DNA of 64,000 nucleotides from Planctomycetota bacterium (GTDB taxonomy: Bacteria; Planctomycetota; UBA1135; GCA-002686595), in assembly GCA_014238415.1 (NCBI GenBank), contig JABABA010000008.1:1-64000 (forward strand), given 5' to 3'. Of this stretch, positions 7,628 to 15,549 are shown piece after piece. A program made the translations under genes and the position numbers. Below the pieces are notes generated by a model. The model was not told the origin of the DNA, did no database searches, and saw only the letters and a program-made list of their open reading frames with translations. Within the stretch, counting starts at the first letter, position 1; every line of letters starts with the position of its first letter.

Positions 7628-8362
7628 ATGTCCAGCCCCTCCGCCGCTTCTCCATTTCATGCACTTCGCCCTGCTGTTCCCGGGCTTGTTGTGGGATCGC
7701 TTCTGTTTCTGTTGGCGGCCTGCGGATCACCCTTGCGCGCCGAATACCTGCGTTCCCAGGCCCAGGCCCATGACGGTGCCATGGCCCCCGGGGATGCGGT
7801 GACCATCGTGGAGGCGGCCAGCGGCAGCACCCCGGTCAAGACCATTCAGGGCACCGTGGCCGAGGACGGGATTCTCGATTTGGGCAAGTGGGGCAAGTTT
7901 CAGGTCAGCGGCAGCACTCCGCGTAGTCTGCGAAACAAGTTGGCCAAGGTTCGTGACCTCCCCACGACTCGGTTGCAGGTGAACGCCCAGGCTCCTCCTG
8001 CGGGTCGAGCCTTTGTGTTCGGAAAAGTTTCCAAGCCGGGACGCATTGCCTTGACCAGGTACTCAACCCTCTCCGCCGCGGTGCGTCAGGCTGAACCCAG
8101 CCCCGAGCTGGCCAATGTGCGCAAGGTTCGTCTCTTGCGGGGAGAGGTCCCCAATGAGCGTGAGATGGTGTTCAACCTGACTCATATTGAGCGCGGTGGC
8201 GTGGATCCGATTCTGATGGACGGAGATATTCTGGTGGTGCCTGCGACGCCTTTGGGTGAGATCTTTTCACCCCTGGAGAGTGGGGACGAAACTCCTCAGC
8301 AGGAAACCTCTCAAGCCGAGGCATCCGCGGCGGAAAACCCGTCTCCAGAAGAGAATCTGTGA
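7628..8362 (+). CDS. Polysaccharide export lipoprotein (Wza/poly_export type)
   Basis: A 244-residue predicted lipoprotein with signal peptide and lipobox LAAC (Cys around residue 32). After it comes a poly_export-like beta domain (APGDAVTIV, then VAEDGILDLGKWG and SLRNKL) and one SLBB-like repeat (VFGKVSKPGRIALTRYSTLSAAV, in two pieces). The C-terminus is a low-complexity Glu/Ser/Ala tail. Wza-type proteins form the outer-membrane channel for exported polysaccharide. No glycosyltransferase, Wzc kinase or flippase is adjacent, so this is an orphan copy, shorter than typical Wza. The ATG at 7628 is chosen because the signal peptide begins there; a longer in-frame extension is Gly/Pro-rich junk. 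Confidence 0.82.
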   Translation: MSSPSAASPFHALRPAVPGLVVGSLLFLLAACGSPLRAEYLRSQAQAHDGAMAPGDAVTIVEAASGSTPVKTIQGTVAEDGILDLGKWGKFQVSGSTPRSLRNKLAKVRDLPTTRLQVNAQAPPAGRAFVFGKVSKPGRIALTRYSTLSAAVRQAEPSPELANVRKVRLLRGEVPNEREMVFNLTHIERGGVDPILMDGDILVVPATPLGEIFSPLESGDETPQQETSQAEASAAENPSPEENL

Positions 8363-8374
8363 GCTGACTCACAG
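8357..8374 (+). terminator. Hairpin straddling the stop codon, weak terminator candidate
   Basis: CTGTGAG (8357-8363) and CTCACAG (8368-8374) form a perfect 7-bp stem with a CTGA loop that contains part of the TGA stop of the polysaccharide-export gene. There is no T tract after it, so a role in termination or mRNA stability is only a possibility. Confidence 0.3.
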
Positions 8375-8792
8375 GGCGCGGGCTCACCTTTCCGAAGACT
8401 GCCTTGGCCAAGAACGGTCCGCCGCGCAGCGGTGCCCCGGGGGGGAACACTCTTCTTGAGTGCTCGGGGAATTGCTGCGAGGCCATGGATCCTGGTGCCT
8501 ACGGGCTCTGGGGCTGTGACCCAAGGCGATTCACCGCGCACGGCCATCCGCAGGGAACTCGTTCCCGTGTAACAACTCGGTTGATTCTCCGCCGGATGGG
8601 GGATGTCGGAGCCGCTTGGCCTCTGACTCACCGGCGACTATCTGTTAGGCCCTGGCTTGGGGGGAAACTTGCCAGGGCTGAGCCGCTCTTCACGTCGAGT
8701 TCCCTGCGGGCCCCTCCGGGGGTCTCGCGTCAAGTTCTTCCAAGCAGGACATCAGGCTGAATCCCAGGGAGGAAACTCGCGCCTGAATTGCG
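8375..8792. other. Gene-free, hairpin-rich region
   Basis: No convincing gene is present in about 420 bases. Several local pairings are exact: CCCCG/CGGGG enclosing CACTC-TTCTT-GAGTG (8435-8469), CCATCCG/CGGATGG (8544-8550 with 8593-8599) enclosing GGGAA-CTCG-TTCCC, GCCCTGGC/GCCAGGGC (8649-8656 with 8671-8678), and CCCC-TCC-GGGG (8711-8721). High GC makes chance hairpins common, so this is only a candidate for a structured RNA. None of the conserved cores of RNase P RNA, tmRNA or SRP RNA were found here on either strand. Confidence 0.35.
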
Positions 8793-8798
8793 TAGCTT
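8793..8798 (+). promoter_or_regulatory. Candidate -10 box TAGCTT, six bases before cutC
   Basis: TAGCTT ends six bases before the cutC ATG (8805). At normal -10 to start-site spacing, transcription would begin at or next to the A of the ATG, giving a leaderless mRNA. Confidence 0.4.
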
Positions 8799-8804
8799 GG
8801 TTGC

Positions 8805-9536
8805 ATGTCCTCCGTTTGCATCGAAGTCGCTGTGGATTCTCTTCAAGGCGCATTGCTGGCTTCCAAAGCTGGGGCAGGCCGGCTGGAGCTCTGCGCAAGC
8901 CTGGACGGTGGCGGAGTGACGCCTTCTCTGGGCCTGCTTGCAGAAGTGCTCGAACAGGTTTCACCGCCCGTAATGGTGCTTGTGCGTCCCCGCAGCGGGG
9001 ACTTCGTCTATGGCGCGGATGAGAGGCGTGTGGTGCAACGTGACATCCGCAGTCTTTTGGGGGCGGGGGCGGCTGGAGTTGTGGTTGGGGCGCTTGACGA
9101 GCGTGGGGAACTTGACTTCGAAGCCATGCGAGCCTGGCTTGATGCGGCTGAGGGCGCACCACTGACCTTTCACAGGGCCTTTGATTGCACCTCTGAACCG
9201 CTTCGCACCCATGGGCAACTCGTGGAGCTGGGGGTGCAGCGGGTGCTGACCTCTGGAGGAGCGGCGCGAGTCATCGATGGCCTGCCCACGTTGGTGACCT
9301 TGGCTTCGCGCGTGGGGTCCGAAGGATATGGGACGATCCTGCCTGGCGGCGGACTGCGTTCCCAGGATGTGGCTCGGGTGGTGGATGCCACCGGGGTGCG
9401 CGAGGTTCACACTTCCGGTCGCACGGAGAATTCAGCCCTCTTGCCTGGTTCAGGTGAGTACCTGGGCACGCGGTTGCCAGATCCCGATGAGTTGAGGGCC
9501 ATGGAGGTGGAACTCGCCGGGCTTGGAAAGAGCTGA
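8805..9536 (+). CDS. cutC: CutC family protein (TIM-barrel)
   Basis: A 243-residue cytosolic protein of the CutC family. The N-terminal strand IEVAVDSLQGALLA, the block GAGRLELCASL, GGVTPS, the strand VMVLVRPRSGDF, FHRAFDC and RVLTSGG are all diagnostic. Full length for the family (about 240-250). CutC has been linked to copper homeostasis in E. coli but its biochemical role is unsettled. No canonical ribosome-binding site precedes the ATG; a TAGCTT box lies six bases upstream instead. The next gene starts 120 bases downstream with its own TAGGCT box, so this is probably monocistronic. Confidence 0.95.
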   Translation: MSSVCIEVAVDSLQGALLASKAGAGRLELCASLDGGGVTPSLGLLAEVLEQVSPPVMVLVRPRSGDFVYGADERRVVQRDIRSLLGAGAAGVVVGALDERGELDFEAMRAWLDAAEGAPLTFHRAFDCTSEPLRTHGQLVELGVQRVLTSGGAARVIDGLPTLVTLASRVGSEGYGTILPGGGLRSQDVARVVDATGVREVHTSGRTENSALLPGSGEYLGTRLPDPDELRAMEVELAGLGKS

Positions 9537-9641
9537 TCCATCCCCCCGTTGCGTGGAGCAGCTTGGCCCTCCAAGTCCAAAGAGAGGCTCGCCTGGGAAA
9601 ATCCCGCCCATAGGTCATTCCTTCTGGCGTGGGTGAGCGGC

Positions 9642-9647
9642 TAGGCT
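9642..9647 (+). promoter_or_regulatory. Candidate -10 box TAGGCT before nagB
   Basis: TAGGCT is followed by nine bases and then the TTG taken as the nagB start. This spacing would give a leader of only a few bases and favours the TTG at 9657 over the in-frame GTG at 9690. Confidence 0.35.
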
Positions 9648-9656
9648 GCCTCTCCC

Positions 9657-10466
9657 TTGCCTTCTTTCCTGCCCCTGAAAGCCCCACCCGTGGATCTGAT
9701 TTCCGTCGAACAATCTGAGCAAGCCAATGGTGAGCTTGCAGGAGAACTGCACGGCTTGTTGGCGGACAGGGCCGCTGAGGGACAACCGTTGGTCTTGGGT
9801 CTTGCCACAGGCAACACCATGGTGAAGCTCTATGCCGAGTTGGTGCAGCTGTTGCGTGACAAGCCCGTTGACCTTTCGCAGCTCTCGACCTTCAATCTGG
9901 ACGAGTATCTGGGCCTGGAGGCAGGCGACTCGCGCTGCTTTCAGAGTTTCATGGTTGAGCATCTGTCAGGGCCCCTGGACCTCGATCCCGGGCGCTGCCA
10001 TTTTCCCGATGCACAACTGGCGGTCAGGGACCCCAAGGCGGCCTGCCAGGCCTACTCGCGCCTGATCCAGGAAGCAGGGGGAATAGATCTGCAGTTGTTG
10101 GGCCTTGGTCGCAACGGTCATGTCGCTTTCAATGAGCCGGGCAGTCCCGTGGATGGCATGACGAGGGTCGTTTCCCTGCACCCGTTCACCCGTCAGGATG
10201 CAGCGCTGAACTTTGGGTCCATTGATGAGGTGCCCGAACGCGCCATCACCATGGGACTCGCAGAGATTCGGGCCGCGCGTCGGCTGCGGCTGTTGGCTTT
10301 TGGAAAATCAAAGGCCGAGGCTCTGGCGGGCGCCCTGGGCGCCGGGCCCGATGCGCAGCGTCCTTTGAGCTCCCTCTTGCACCATCCGGATTTGAAGATC
10401 TGGGCCGACGCAGATGCCAATGGACAGGATTGTTCGGGCAGCGAGGGCAGTGGCCGAGAGCACTGA
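9657..10466 (+). CDS. nagB: Glucosamine-6-phosphate deaminase
   Basis: A 269-residue enzyme converting glucosamine-6-phosphate to fructose-6-phosphate and ammonia. Family blocks present are GLATGNTMVKLY (phosphate loop), FNLDEYLGL (active-site Asp/Glu), LLGLGRNGHVAFNEPGS (catalytic His/Glu) and AITMGLAEIRAA. The length fits the family. The start is uncertain: TTG at 9657 or GTG at 9690, with no ATG before the first conserved strand. The kinase gene overlaps the 3' end by 53 bases if its first ATG is used, and a sodium-solute symporter follows, so the three probably form an amino-sugar uptake and use cassette. The deacetylase NagA is not in the window. Confidence 0.92.
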   Translation: MPSFLPLKAPPVDLISVEQSEQANGELAGELHGLLADRAAEGQPLVLGLATGNTMVKLYAELVQLLRDKPVDLSQLSTFNLDEYLGLEAGDSRCFQSFMVEHLSGPLDLDPGRCHFPDAQLAVRDPKAACQAYSRLIQEAGGIDLQLLGLGRNGHVAFNEPGSPVDGMTRVVSLHPFTRQDAALNFGSIDEVPERAITMGLAEIRAARRLRLLAFGKSKAEALAGALGAGPDAQRPLSSLLHHPDLKIWADADANGQDCSGSEGSGREH

Positions 10467-11493
10467 GGCAGGGACGCTTTGCATCGGCGTGGATGGAGGC
10501 GCGACCGGCTTTCGTGTGGGCTGCGTCGTTCTTGGTGTTGACGGCGGGTTGCAGATTCGGGGGGATCTCAAGCACGGGCTCTGGCCCAGGGACGTGAATT
10601 TCGTGCCCCTGACCATTGGGGAACAACGGGCTGAACTTGGATGCCTGCGGCGCATTCCGGGGGAGCGGGAACTGGAAGAGGCTTGGGTCCAGTGTCTGGC
10701 CGGGGTGATCCGGAAATTGCTGGGGCAGCAGGCCTTTGGGACCTTGCGCCTGGGAATCGCACTACCCGGTCAGAAGGATGAGTGCGGTCGGGGGGTGCTG
10801 GTCATGGCCCACGGTCCGCGCCTGCCTGAGTTTTCCAGTGCCTTGGAAAGGGAACTTGACCTGGGTGACAAGCTGCATCTGTGCGCCCTGGGGTCCGATG
10901 GACAGGACGCGGGAGGGGGGGAGGAGTGGGGACAGGAAGGAGCTTTTTGGGGTCAGCCCAGCGCGCTCTACCTTGGTCTCGGCACGGGGCTGGCAGAGGC
11001 GGTCAAGCTCGACGGACAATTGCTTTCGGCGCAGACGCTTGCGGGCTACAGCGCGCCCCCTTGGGAAGCTCAACTTCCGGGCGGCAGCGCGGAGCAAGGG
11101 ACAATTGAGCAGGCGGTCTCCCTGGGCGCAATCCAGGGGCGCTTGGAAGCGGCCCGGGGCCCGGGGTTGCGCCCTTTGGATGCGGCCCGGATGGGAGAGC
11201 CTCGGGCTCTTGAACTGCTCACCGCCGGCGCCGAAATCCTGGGGGCCTGGGTTGAGCAACGGATCACAATCCTCAATGGGGAGGCGAGGCATCCCGTCAC
11301 CCGCCTGGTGATCGGGGGCAGCGGAGCCGAGTTGCTGCGGGCTCCACAGTTCGAGTTCTATCGCGTCGCCCTGCAAGCTGCCCTGCCCCGCCTCGAACTG
11401 CTTCCCTCTGCTCTCCAGACCTCGGCCCTCTTCGGTGCCGCAGCTCGGGCCTGGGGACTGACTGGATCCCGGCCCGCGAAAGCCCCATCCTGA
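10414..11493 (+). CDS. ROK-like sugar kinase (probable amino-sugar kinase)
   Basis: A 359-residue ASKHA-fold kinase. PHOSPHATE-1 loop is CIGVDGGATGFRVG, PHOSPHATE-2 is YLGLGTGLAEAVKLDG, and the ADENOSINE loop is LVIGGSGAE. The overall order matches ROK or BadF-type sugar kinases. The ROK zinc motif (CxCGxxGC) is absent, and the corresponding region reads PPWEAQLPGGSAEQGTIE. Position between nagB and a symporter points to phosphorylation of N-acetylglucosamine or glucosamine, which is inference. Two close ATGs (10414, 10420) and a GTG (10450) could serve as start. The first gives a 53-base overlap with nagB, unusually long for this genome, so a later start is quite possible. Confidence 0.78.
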   Translation: MPMDRIVRAARAVAESTEAGTLCIGVDGGATGFRVGCVVLGVDGGLQIRGDLKHGLWPRDVNFVPLTIGEQRAELGCLRRIPGERELEEAWVQCLAGVIRKLLGQQAFGTLRLGIALPGQKDECGRGVLVMAHGPRLPEFSSALERELDLGDKLHLCALGSDGQDAGGGEEWGQEGAFWGQPSALYLGLGTGLAEAVKLDGQLLSAQTLAGYSAPPWEAQLPGGSAEQGTIEQAVSLGAIQGRLEAARGPGLRPLDAARMGEPRALELLTAGAEILGAWVEQRITILNGEARHPVTRLVIGGSGAELLRAPQFEFYRVALQAALPRLELLPSALQTSALFGAAARAWGLTGSRPAKAPS

Positions 11494-11529
11494 AGCCACC
11501 GATCCACGGTTTGATCGGCAACTGATCCC

Positions 11530-13212
11530 ATGCAGAGCAACCTCTCCCTGGAAGGGGGCCTCAGCCCCCTCGACCTGATCATCATGGTCGGGGTTCTGCT
11601 TGCTGTGACCTGGTTGGGACATTCTCGGGCGGGCAAGCAGCGCGGGCTCTCGGACTTCTTCTTGGGGGGGCGGCGTCTGCCATGGTGGGCCGTGTCTGCT
11701 TCCATTGTGGCCACCGAGATCTCTGCCGTGACATTCGTTTCTCTGCCCTCGGTGGTAGCTCGCGACGGGGGCAACCTGACCTACTTGCAAATCGGTCTTT
11801 TTGGGTCCTTGGTGGCGCGGGCCATCGTGGGCTTTGTGTTGCTGCCGGCCTACTACGAGCAGCAGATCTACAGTCCCTATGACTATGTGGCCCGCAAGCT
11901 GGGGCCGTCCAGTCGGCGCGTGACCACCGCCCTGTTCAGCTTGGGGGGGATCCTGGGCCAGAGTGCACGGGTCTATCTGACCGCGGTGGTGGTGGAGGTT
12001 GTCCTGCACGCGGAATTGGTACAGGTGCAAGCGGTGACGGGAATTGCACCTTTCCCCTTTGCGGTGGGGTCGATCTGTGTGGTCTCCATCATCTGGACCC
12101 AGATAGGGGGCATCGCCACGGTGGTCTGGACTGACGCAGCACTCTTTGGTCTGTTCATCTTGGGCATTGGCGCGACCCTTTGGTTCATCGGAGTCGAACT
12201 CAGCGGCGGTTGGAGCAGCGCTCTGCAAGAGGCTCGCGAAGCAGGCAAGTTGCAGTTGATCGACACCAGCTGGGATCCGGCCAAGGCCTATACCCTGCCG
12301 GTTGCTTTTCTGGTGGCTTCCTGGGGGCAGGTGGGTCCCTATGGCACAGATCAGATGATGGTCCAGCGCTTGCTTTGCTGTCCCGATGTGCGAGCCGCGC
12401 GCAAGGCGATCCTGTGGTCCATCGTTGCCATGGGGGTCACTCTGCTGGTCAGCATGGTGGGGGTGGGGCTTTGGGCCTATGGTCGCGAGCATGGGTTCAG
12501 CCTTGCGGGGCAGGCCATGATTGCGGAGAAACCCGATCGCATCTTCCCCGTTTTCATTGCCGAGGTCCTGCCCAATGGGATCAAGGGGCTTGTTTTGGCG
12601 GGCGCTTTCGCCGCTGCTGTTTCGAGCTTGGATTCGATTCTGGCGGCACTATCCCAGACCACCCTTGTGGCCTGGGGGCGCGATCAGGTGGCGCCCGCAC
12701 GGGCCCTTTCCTTGTCCCGGCGCCTGGTTCTGGTCTATGGGGTCCTGTTGGGCCTGACCGCCATCGGGATTCAGTTCGTGGAGCCCTATTACGCTTCGCT
12801 TCTGGATCTGGCCCTGGCCATGGCGGGGTACACCGGGGGCGCCCTTCTGGCTGCCTTCATCTTGGCCTTCGCGCCCCTGCGGGTAGACGGGTCGGGACTG
12901 GCCTGGTCCGCGCCCTTGTCCCTCTTGGCGGTGTTTGCCATGGTCTGGCATGACCCCTGGGCTCAGGGGGTTGTGCTGGTGTGTGCAGTGCTCTTGGCAC
13001 TTGTTTGGGCCCTTTTCGCGAAGGGCCGAAGCCAGGGCGCGGCGCTTGTGCTCGTTCTTGGGTTGCTGGGTTGCGTGCTGTTGACGTGCTTTGGTCAGCT
13101 TCCCCAAGGGGGGTCATTGCCCTGGCCCTGGTACACCCCTGTGGGAACTGTGGTGGCCGTGGTGTTTGGCTGGGCTTTGGATCGTCAGCGGGATGCGGCT
13201 TCTGTCACCTGA
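11530..13212 (+). CDS. Sodium:solute symporter (SSS family)
   Basis: A 560-residue inner-membrane transporter with about 13-14 hydrophobic segments. It has the SSS hallmarks near the N-terminus (SDFFLGGRRLPWWAVSAS, then ATEISAVTF with the conserved Glu/Ser) and the TDQMMVQRLL block and AAAVSSLDSILAALSQ in the middle. It should import a sugar or similar solute with sodium. It starts 36 bases after the kinase and probably completes an amino-sugar cassette with nagB. The 3' end overlaps the convergent epimerase gene by 28 bases. Confidence 0.93.
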   Translation: MQSNLSLEGGLSPLDLIIMVGVLLAVTWLGHSRAGKQRGLSDFFLGGRRLPWWAVSASIVATEISAVTFVSLPSVVARDGGNLTYLQIGLFGSLVARAIVGFVLLPAYYEQQIYSPYDYVARKLGPSSRRVTTALFSLGGILGQSARVYLTAVVVEVVLHAELVQVQAVTGIAPFPFAVGSICVVSIIWTQIGGIATVVWTDAALFGLFILGIGATLWFIGVELSGGWSSALQEAREAGKLQLIDTSWDPAKAYTLPVAFLVASWGQVGPYGTDQMMVQRLLCCPDVRAARKAILWSIVAMGVTLLVSMVGVGLWAYGREHGFSLAGQAMIAEKPDRIFPVFIAEVLPNGIKGLVLAGAFAAAVSSLDSILAALSQTTLVAWGRDQVAPARALSLSRRLVLVYGVLLGLTAIGIQFVEPYYASLLDLALAMAGYTGGALLAAFILAFAPLRVDGSGLAWSAPLSLLAVFAMVWHDPWAQGVVLVCAVLLALVWALFAKGRSQGAALVLVLGLLGCVLLTCFGQLPQGGSLPWPWYTPVGTVVAVVFGWALDRQRDAASVT

Positions 13213-14330
13213 CCTTCGTGCCAGGCGGCCAGTACTTTGCTTTCCTTTTCCGCTGCGATGCCCGTGCGTTTGAATTCGTGCTCGGGCCCATGGGTTGCAA
13301 GGTGCCAGTCCAGGGTTCGGCGTGTGGTGTCCTCGATCGAGCGGAACGTGAGGCCCTGTTTCAGGGCCCGCTTCAAACTGAACTGATGCCCGCCCCCGGC
13401 GATCCAAAGGGGCAGCTCCATCCATTGGCCGACTTCCTGCTCCAGCAGGAACTCATCGGGTACCCAGGTCAGGTGGGCATCGTTGTGCGCGACTTTTTGA
13501 CAGGTTGCCAGCATGTCATGCATGGAGAGCGGCTGGGGATAGCCCAGGGCGTTGAAGGTGCCCTGCACCTGGCGCGCGGTCAGTTCAAAGATCCAGTGCC
13601 CCAGGTCCTCCACATCGATCAGCTGCACTTCCTGGGAGCCGTCTCCCTTGGGTCCGCCGGGAGCCAGCACCTCGCCACCCCGGGCCAACCGGGCGGGCCA
13701 ATAGGTGAAGCGCTCGCTTGAGTCTCCCGGTCCCACGATCAGGCCCGGGCGCACTGTGCAGCAGTTGTGCTGGAAGACCTCTTTCATGGCGTCTTCGCAA
13801 AGCACCTTGAGGGCACCGTAGGTCTGGCCTGTGACCTGTTGGATTTTCTTGGTGGCGTCGATTTGTTCCTGGCTGATGGTGGCCAGGGCGGAGTCTTCAT
13901 CCCGGGGGCCTGTGGACTCCTGTTCCTCGGCGTAGACCGAAACGGTGGAGATGATGTTGTAGTGGCCCACGCGACCGGCCAACAACTCCGCCACTACGCG
14001 TACATGTTCTGGCACATAGGCCGAAGTGTCGATGACCGCATCCCACTCGCCCTCTTGCAGACTGGCGTAGTCCAGTTCGTTGCGATCCCCGACGCGCCGC
14101 TCCAGTTCAGGGAAGAGGCCCTTGCCGGACCTGCCCCGATTGAAAAGGGTCACACTCCAACCGGCTGCCAGGGCTGCGCGCACGATGGGCGGCCCCAGGA
14201 AGCGTGTGCCCCCGAGCACCAGCAGGCGCTTGGGTTTGGAATTTGAGCCTGGGAACTGACAGGCCACGGGCAATGCAAGCGTGGCCGCTGCGCCCAGAGC
14301 TGAGCGCCGGGTGATCTGATTGAAGTGCAT
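13185..14330 (-). CDS. Tat-exported NAD-dependent epimerase/dehydratase
   Basis: A 381-residue extended-SDR protein. The N-terminus is a twin-arginine signal (ITRRSALGAAATLALP) ending in VAC, so it may be a Tat lipoprotein. Then comes the nucleotide-binding strand LLVLGGTRFLGPPIV. The body resembles isoflavone-reductase/epimerase-like proteins: DTSAYVPEHV, YNIISTVSVYAEEQ, YGALKVLCE (YxxxK with Tyr/Lys), TVRPGLIVGPGD. A sugar or nucleotide-sugar substrate is likely but cannot be named. The ATG is only five bases after a TAGACT box, suggesting a leaderless message. The gene is convergent with, and overlaps by 28 bases, the symporter. Confidence 0.9.
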   Translation of the reverse strand: MHFNQITRRSALGAAATLALPVACQFPGSNSKPKRLLVLGGTRFLGPPIVRAALAAGWSVTLFNRGRSGKGLFPELERRVGDRNELDYASLQEGEWDAVIDTSAYVPEHVRVVAELLAGRVGHYNIISTVSVYAEEQESTGPRDEDSALATISQEQIDATKKIQQVTGQTYGALKVLCEDAMKEVFQHNCCTVRPGLIVGPGDSSERFTYWPARLARGGEVLAPGGPKGDGSQEVQLIDVEDLGHWIFELTARQVQGTFNALGYPQPLSMHDMLATCQKVAHNDAHLTWVPDEFLLEQEVGQWMELPLWIAGGGHQFSLKRALKQGLTFRSIEDTTRRTLDWHLATHGPEHEFKRTGIAAEKESKVLAAWHEGQVTEAASR

Positions 14331-14335
14331 GCGGG

Positions 14336-14341
14336 AGTCTA
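14336..14341 (-). promoter_or_regulatory. Candidate -10 box TAGACT, five bases before the epimerase
   Basis: On the minus strand TAGACT is followed by CCCGC and the ATG at 14330. A start site at usual spacing would fall on the initiation codon. Confidence 0.4.
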
Positions 14342-14478
14342 GCTAGTGGGTCCCTTCGAGATGGCCTTGGGGGCCCCTCCCAACGCAACTCTTGCATGGC
14401 TTGCCGCCTTCAAGAGCATGCGGAGCAGTGGGGTTGCATTTAGGAAAACTGGGGGAGGATTCCGCTGCCGCGGGGAGC

Positions 14479-14484
14479 TATTCT
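14479..14484 (+). promoter_or_regulatory. Candidate -10 box TATTCT, six bases before the desaturase
   Basis: TATTCT is followed by GCCCCC and the ATG at 14491. No ribosome-binding site can fit in that gap, so a leaderless message is expected if the box is used. Confidence 0.42.
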
Positions 14485-14490
14485 GCCCCC

Positions 14491-15396
14491 ATGAGAGCTG
14501 ATTCGAGCATCGAGAAATCCGGCGGCACCCTCGGCACTTTGACACGCAACCATGGCAACATCCTCGGCCTTGGCTTTTTGCACCTGGCTGCCCTCGCGGC
14601 GCCCTTCTATCTGGGTTTTGTGCAGTTCTACTGGGGCACGCTGCTGTTGGGAGTGATCTGGTACGGCATGTGCTGCCTGGGCATTACTGCAGGCTACCAC
14701 CGCTCCTTTTCCCATCGGGCCTATGACGCTTCGGGTCCCCTGCGCTGGTTCTACCTGCTGTTCGGGGCGGCGGCCATGCAGACTTCAGCTTTGGAGTGGT
14801 GTGCGGACCATCGGGATCATCACAGTTTCACAGATCGTCAGAAGGACCCCCACAACATCAAGGAGGGCTTCTTCTGGGCCCACATGGGATGGATCCTGAA
14901 CAACCGGTCAGATCGTCCCGAGGTGGACTATTCGCGGGTCAAGGACCTGGCCCAGCAGAGGGGTTTTCGTTTTCAGAAACGCTTTTTCTGGCCCCTCGCG
15001 ATTGGGATCGGTTGGATCCTCCCTGCTCTGATTGCGTCCCTGTGGGGCGACTTCGTTGGTGGCTTGTTGTTGGCGGGGGGCCTGCGTGTGACCTTGATGC
15101 TACACGCCACCTGGTGCGTGAACTCCGTGGCCCATGTACTCGGTAGGCGGACCTATTCTTTGGCGATCAGCGCCCGGGATTCTCTCATCACCGCCCTGAT
15201 CACCGGGGGCGAGGGCTACCACAACTTCCACCACAAGTTCCCTGCGGACTACCGCAACGCCGTACGCTGGTACCAGTACGATCCCACCAAGTGGTTCATC
15301 TGGACCATGGCGCAACTTGGTCTGGCCTACAACCTGCGTCGCACCACGCCTCAGGTCGTGCTCGCCGCCAGGGAAAGGGCGCGCTCTTTGGTCTAG
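14491..15396 (+). CDS. Membrane fatty-acid (acyl-CoA delta-9 type) desaturase
   Basis: A 301-residue di-iron membrane enzyme. All three histidine clusters are present: HRSFSH (70-75), HRDHH (107-111) and HNFHH in the C-terminal third. Four hydrophobic helices flank them. The spacing is that of the acyl-CoA/acyl-lipid delta-9 desaturases, which introduce a double bond in saturated acyl chains using oxygen and an electron donor, so it should tune membrane fluidity and implies aerobic growth. The start is set by the TATTCT box and the lack of homologous sequence before it. Monocistronic. Confidence 0.94.
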   Translation: MRADSSIEKSGGTLGTLTRNHGNILGLGFLHLAALAAPFYLGFVQFYWGTLLLGVIWYGMCCLGITAGYHRSFSHRAYDASGPLRWFYLLFGAAAMQTSALEWCADHRDHHSFTDRQKDPHNIKEGFFWAHMGWILNNRSDRPEVDYSRVKDLAQQRGFRFQKRFFWPLAIGIGWILPALIASLWGDFVGGLLLAGGLRVTLMLHATWCVNSVAHVLGRRTYSLAISARDSLITALITGGEGYHNFHHKFPADYRNAVRWYQYDPTKWFIWTMAQLGLAYNLRRTTPQVVLAARERARSLV

Positions 15397-15498
15397 GACC
15401 AGACGCGCTTGTTGCTCTGCTCCTTGCGGAGTGGCACTTGGTACACTCCTCTCCTCCTCAGGTTGCGTCCTTGAGGGCATGACCTGCTCATGCTTTTC

Positions 15499-15515
15499 AA
15501 GGGAGTTGCTCCCTT
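15499..15515. terminator. Inverted repeat AAGGGAG-TTG-CTCCCTT downstream of the desaturase
   Basis: A perfect 7-bp stem with a three-base loop lies about 100 bases after the desaturase stop and 34 bases before sodN. It lacks a T tract on either strand, so it is only a possible terminator or leader hairpin of sodN. Confidence 0.3.
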
Positions 15516-15549
15516 CGGTTCACCCCATCCCCCCAGAGAATACTGACAG

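Noticed and set aside
8404-8760. A 118-codon plus-strand open frame in the gene-free stretch before cutC
   Set aside because: No ribosome-binding site, Gly/Pro/Arg-rich composition, and it crosses several strong hairpins; treated as non-coding.
7364-8804. RNase P RNA, tmRNA or SRP RNA in the two gene-free stretches
   Set aside because: None of the conserved cores (for example GAGGAAAGTCC of RNase P, the tmRNA ends, or the GGAAGG tip of SRP RNA in context) is present on either strand.
10762-12492. A 576-codon minus-strand open frame across the kinase and symporter
   Set aside because: Protein is rich in His/Gln/Pro/Gly without motifs, and both plus-strand genes match known families in full.
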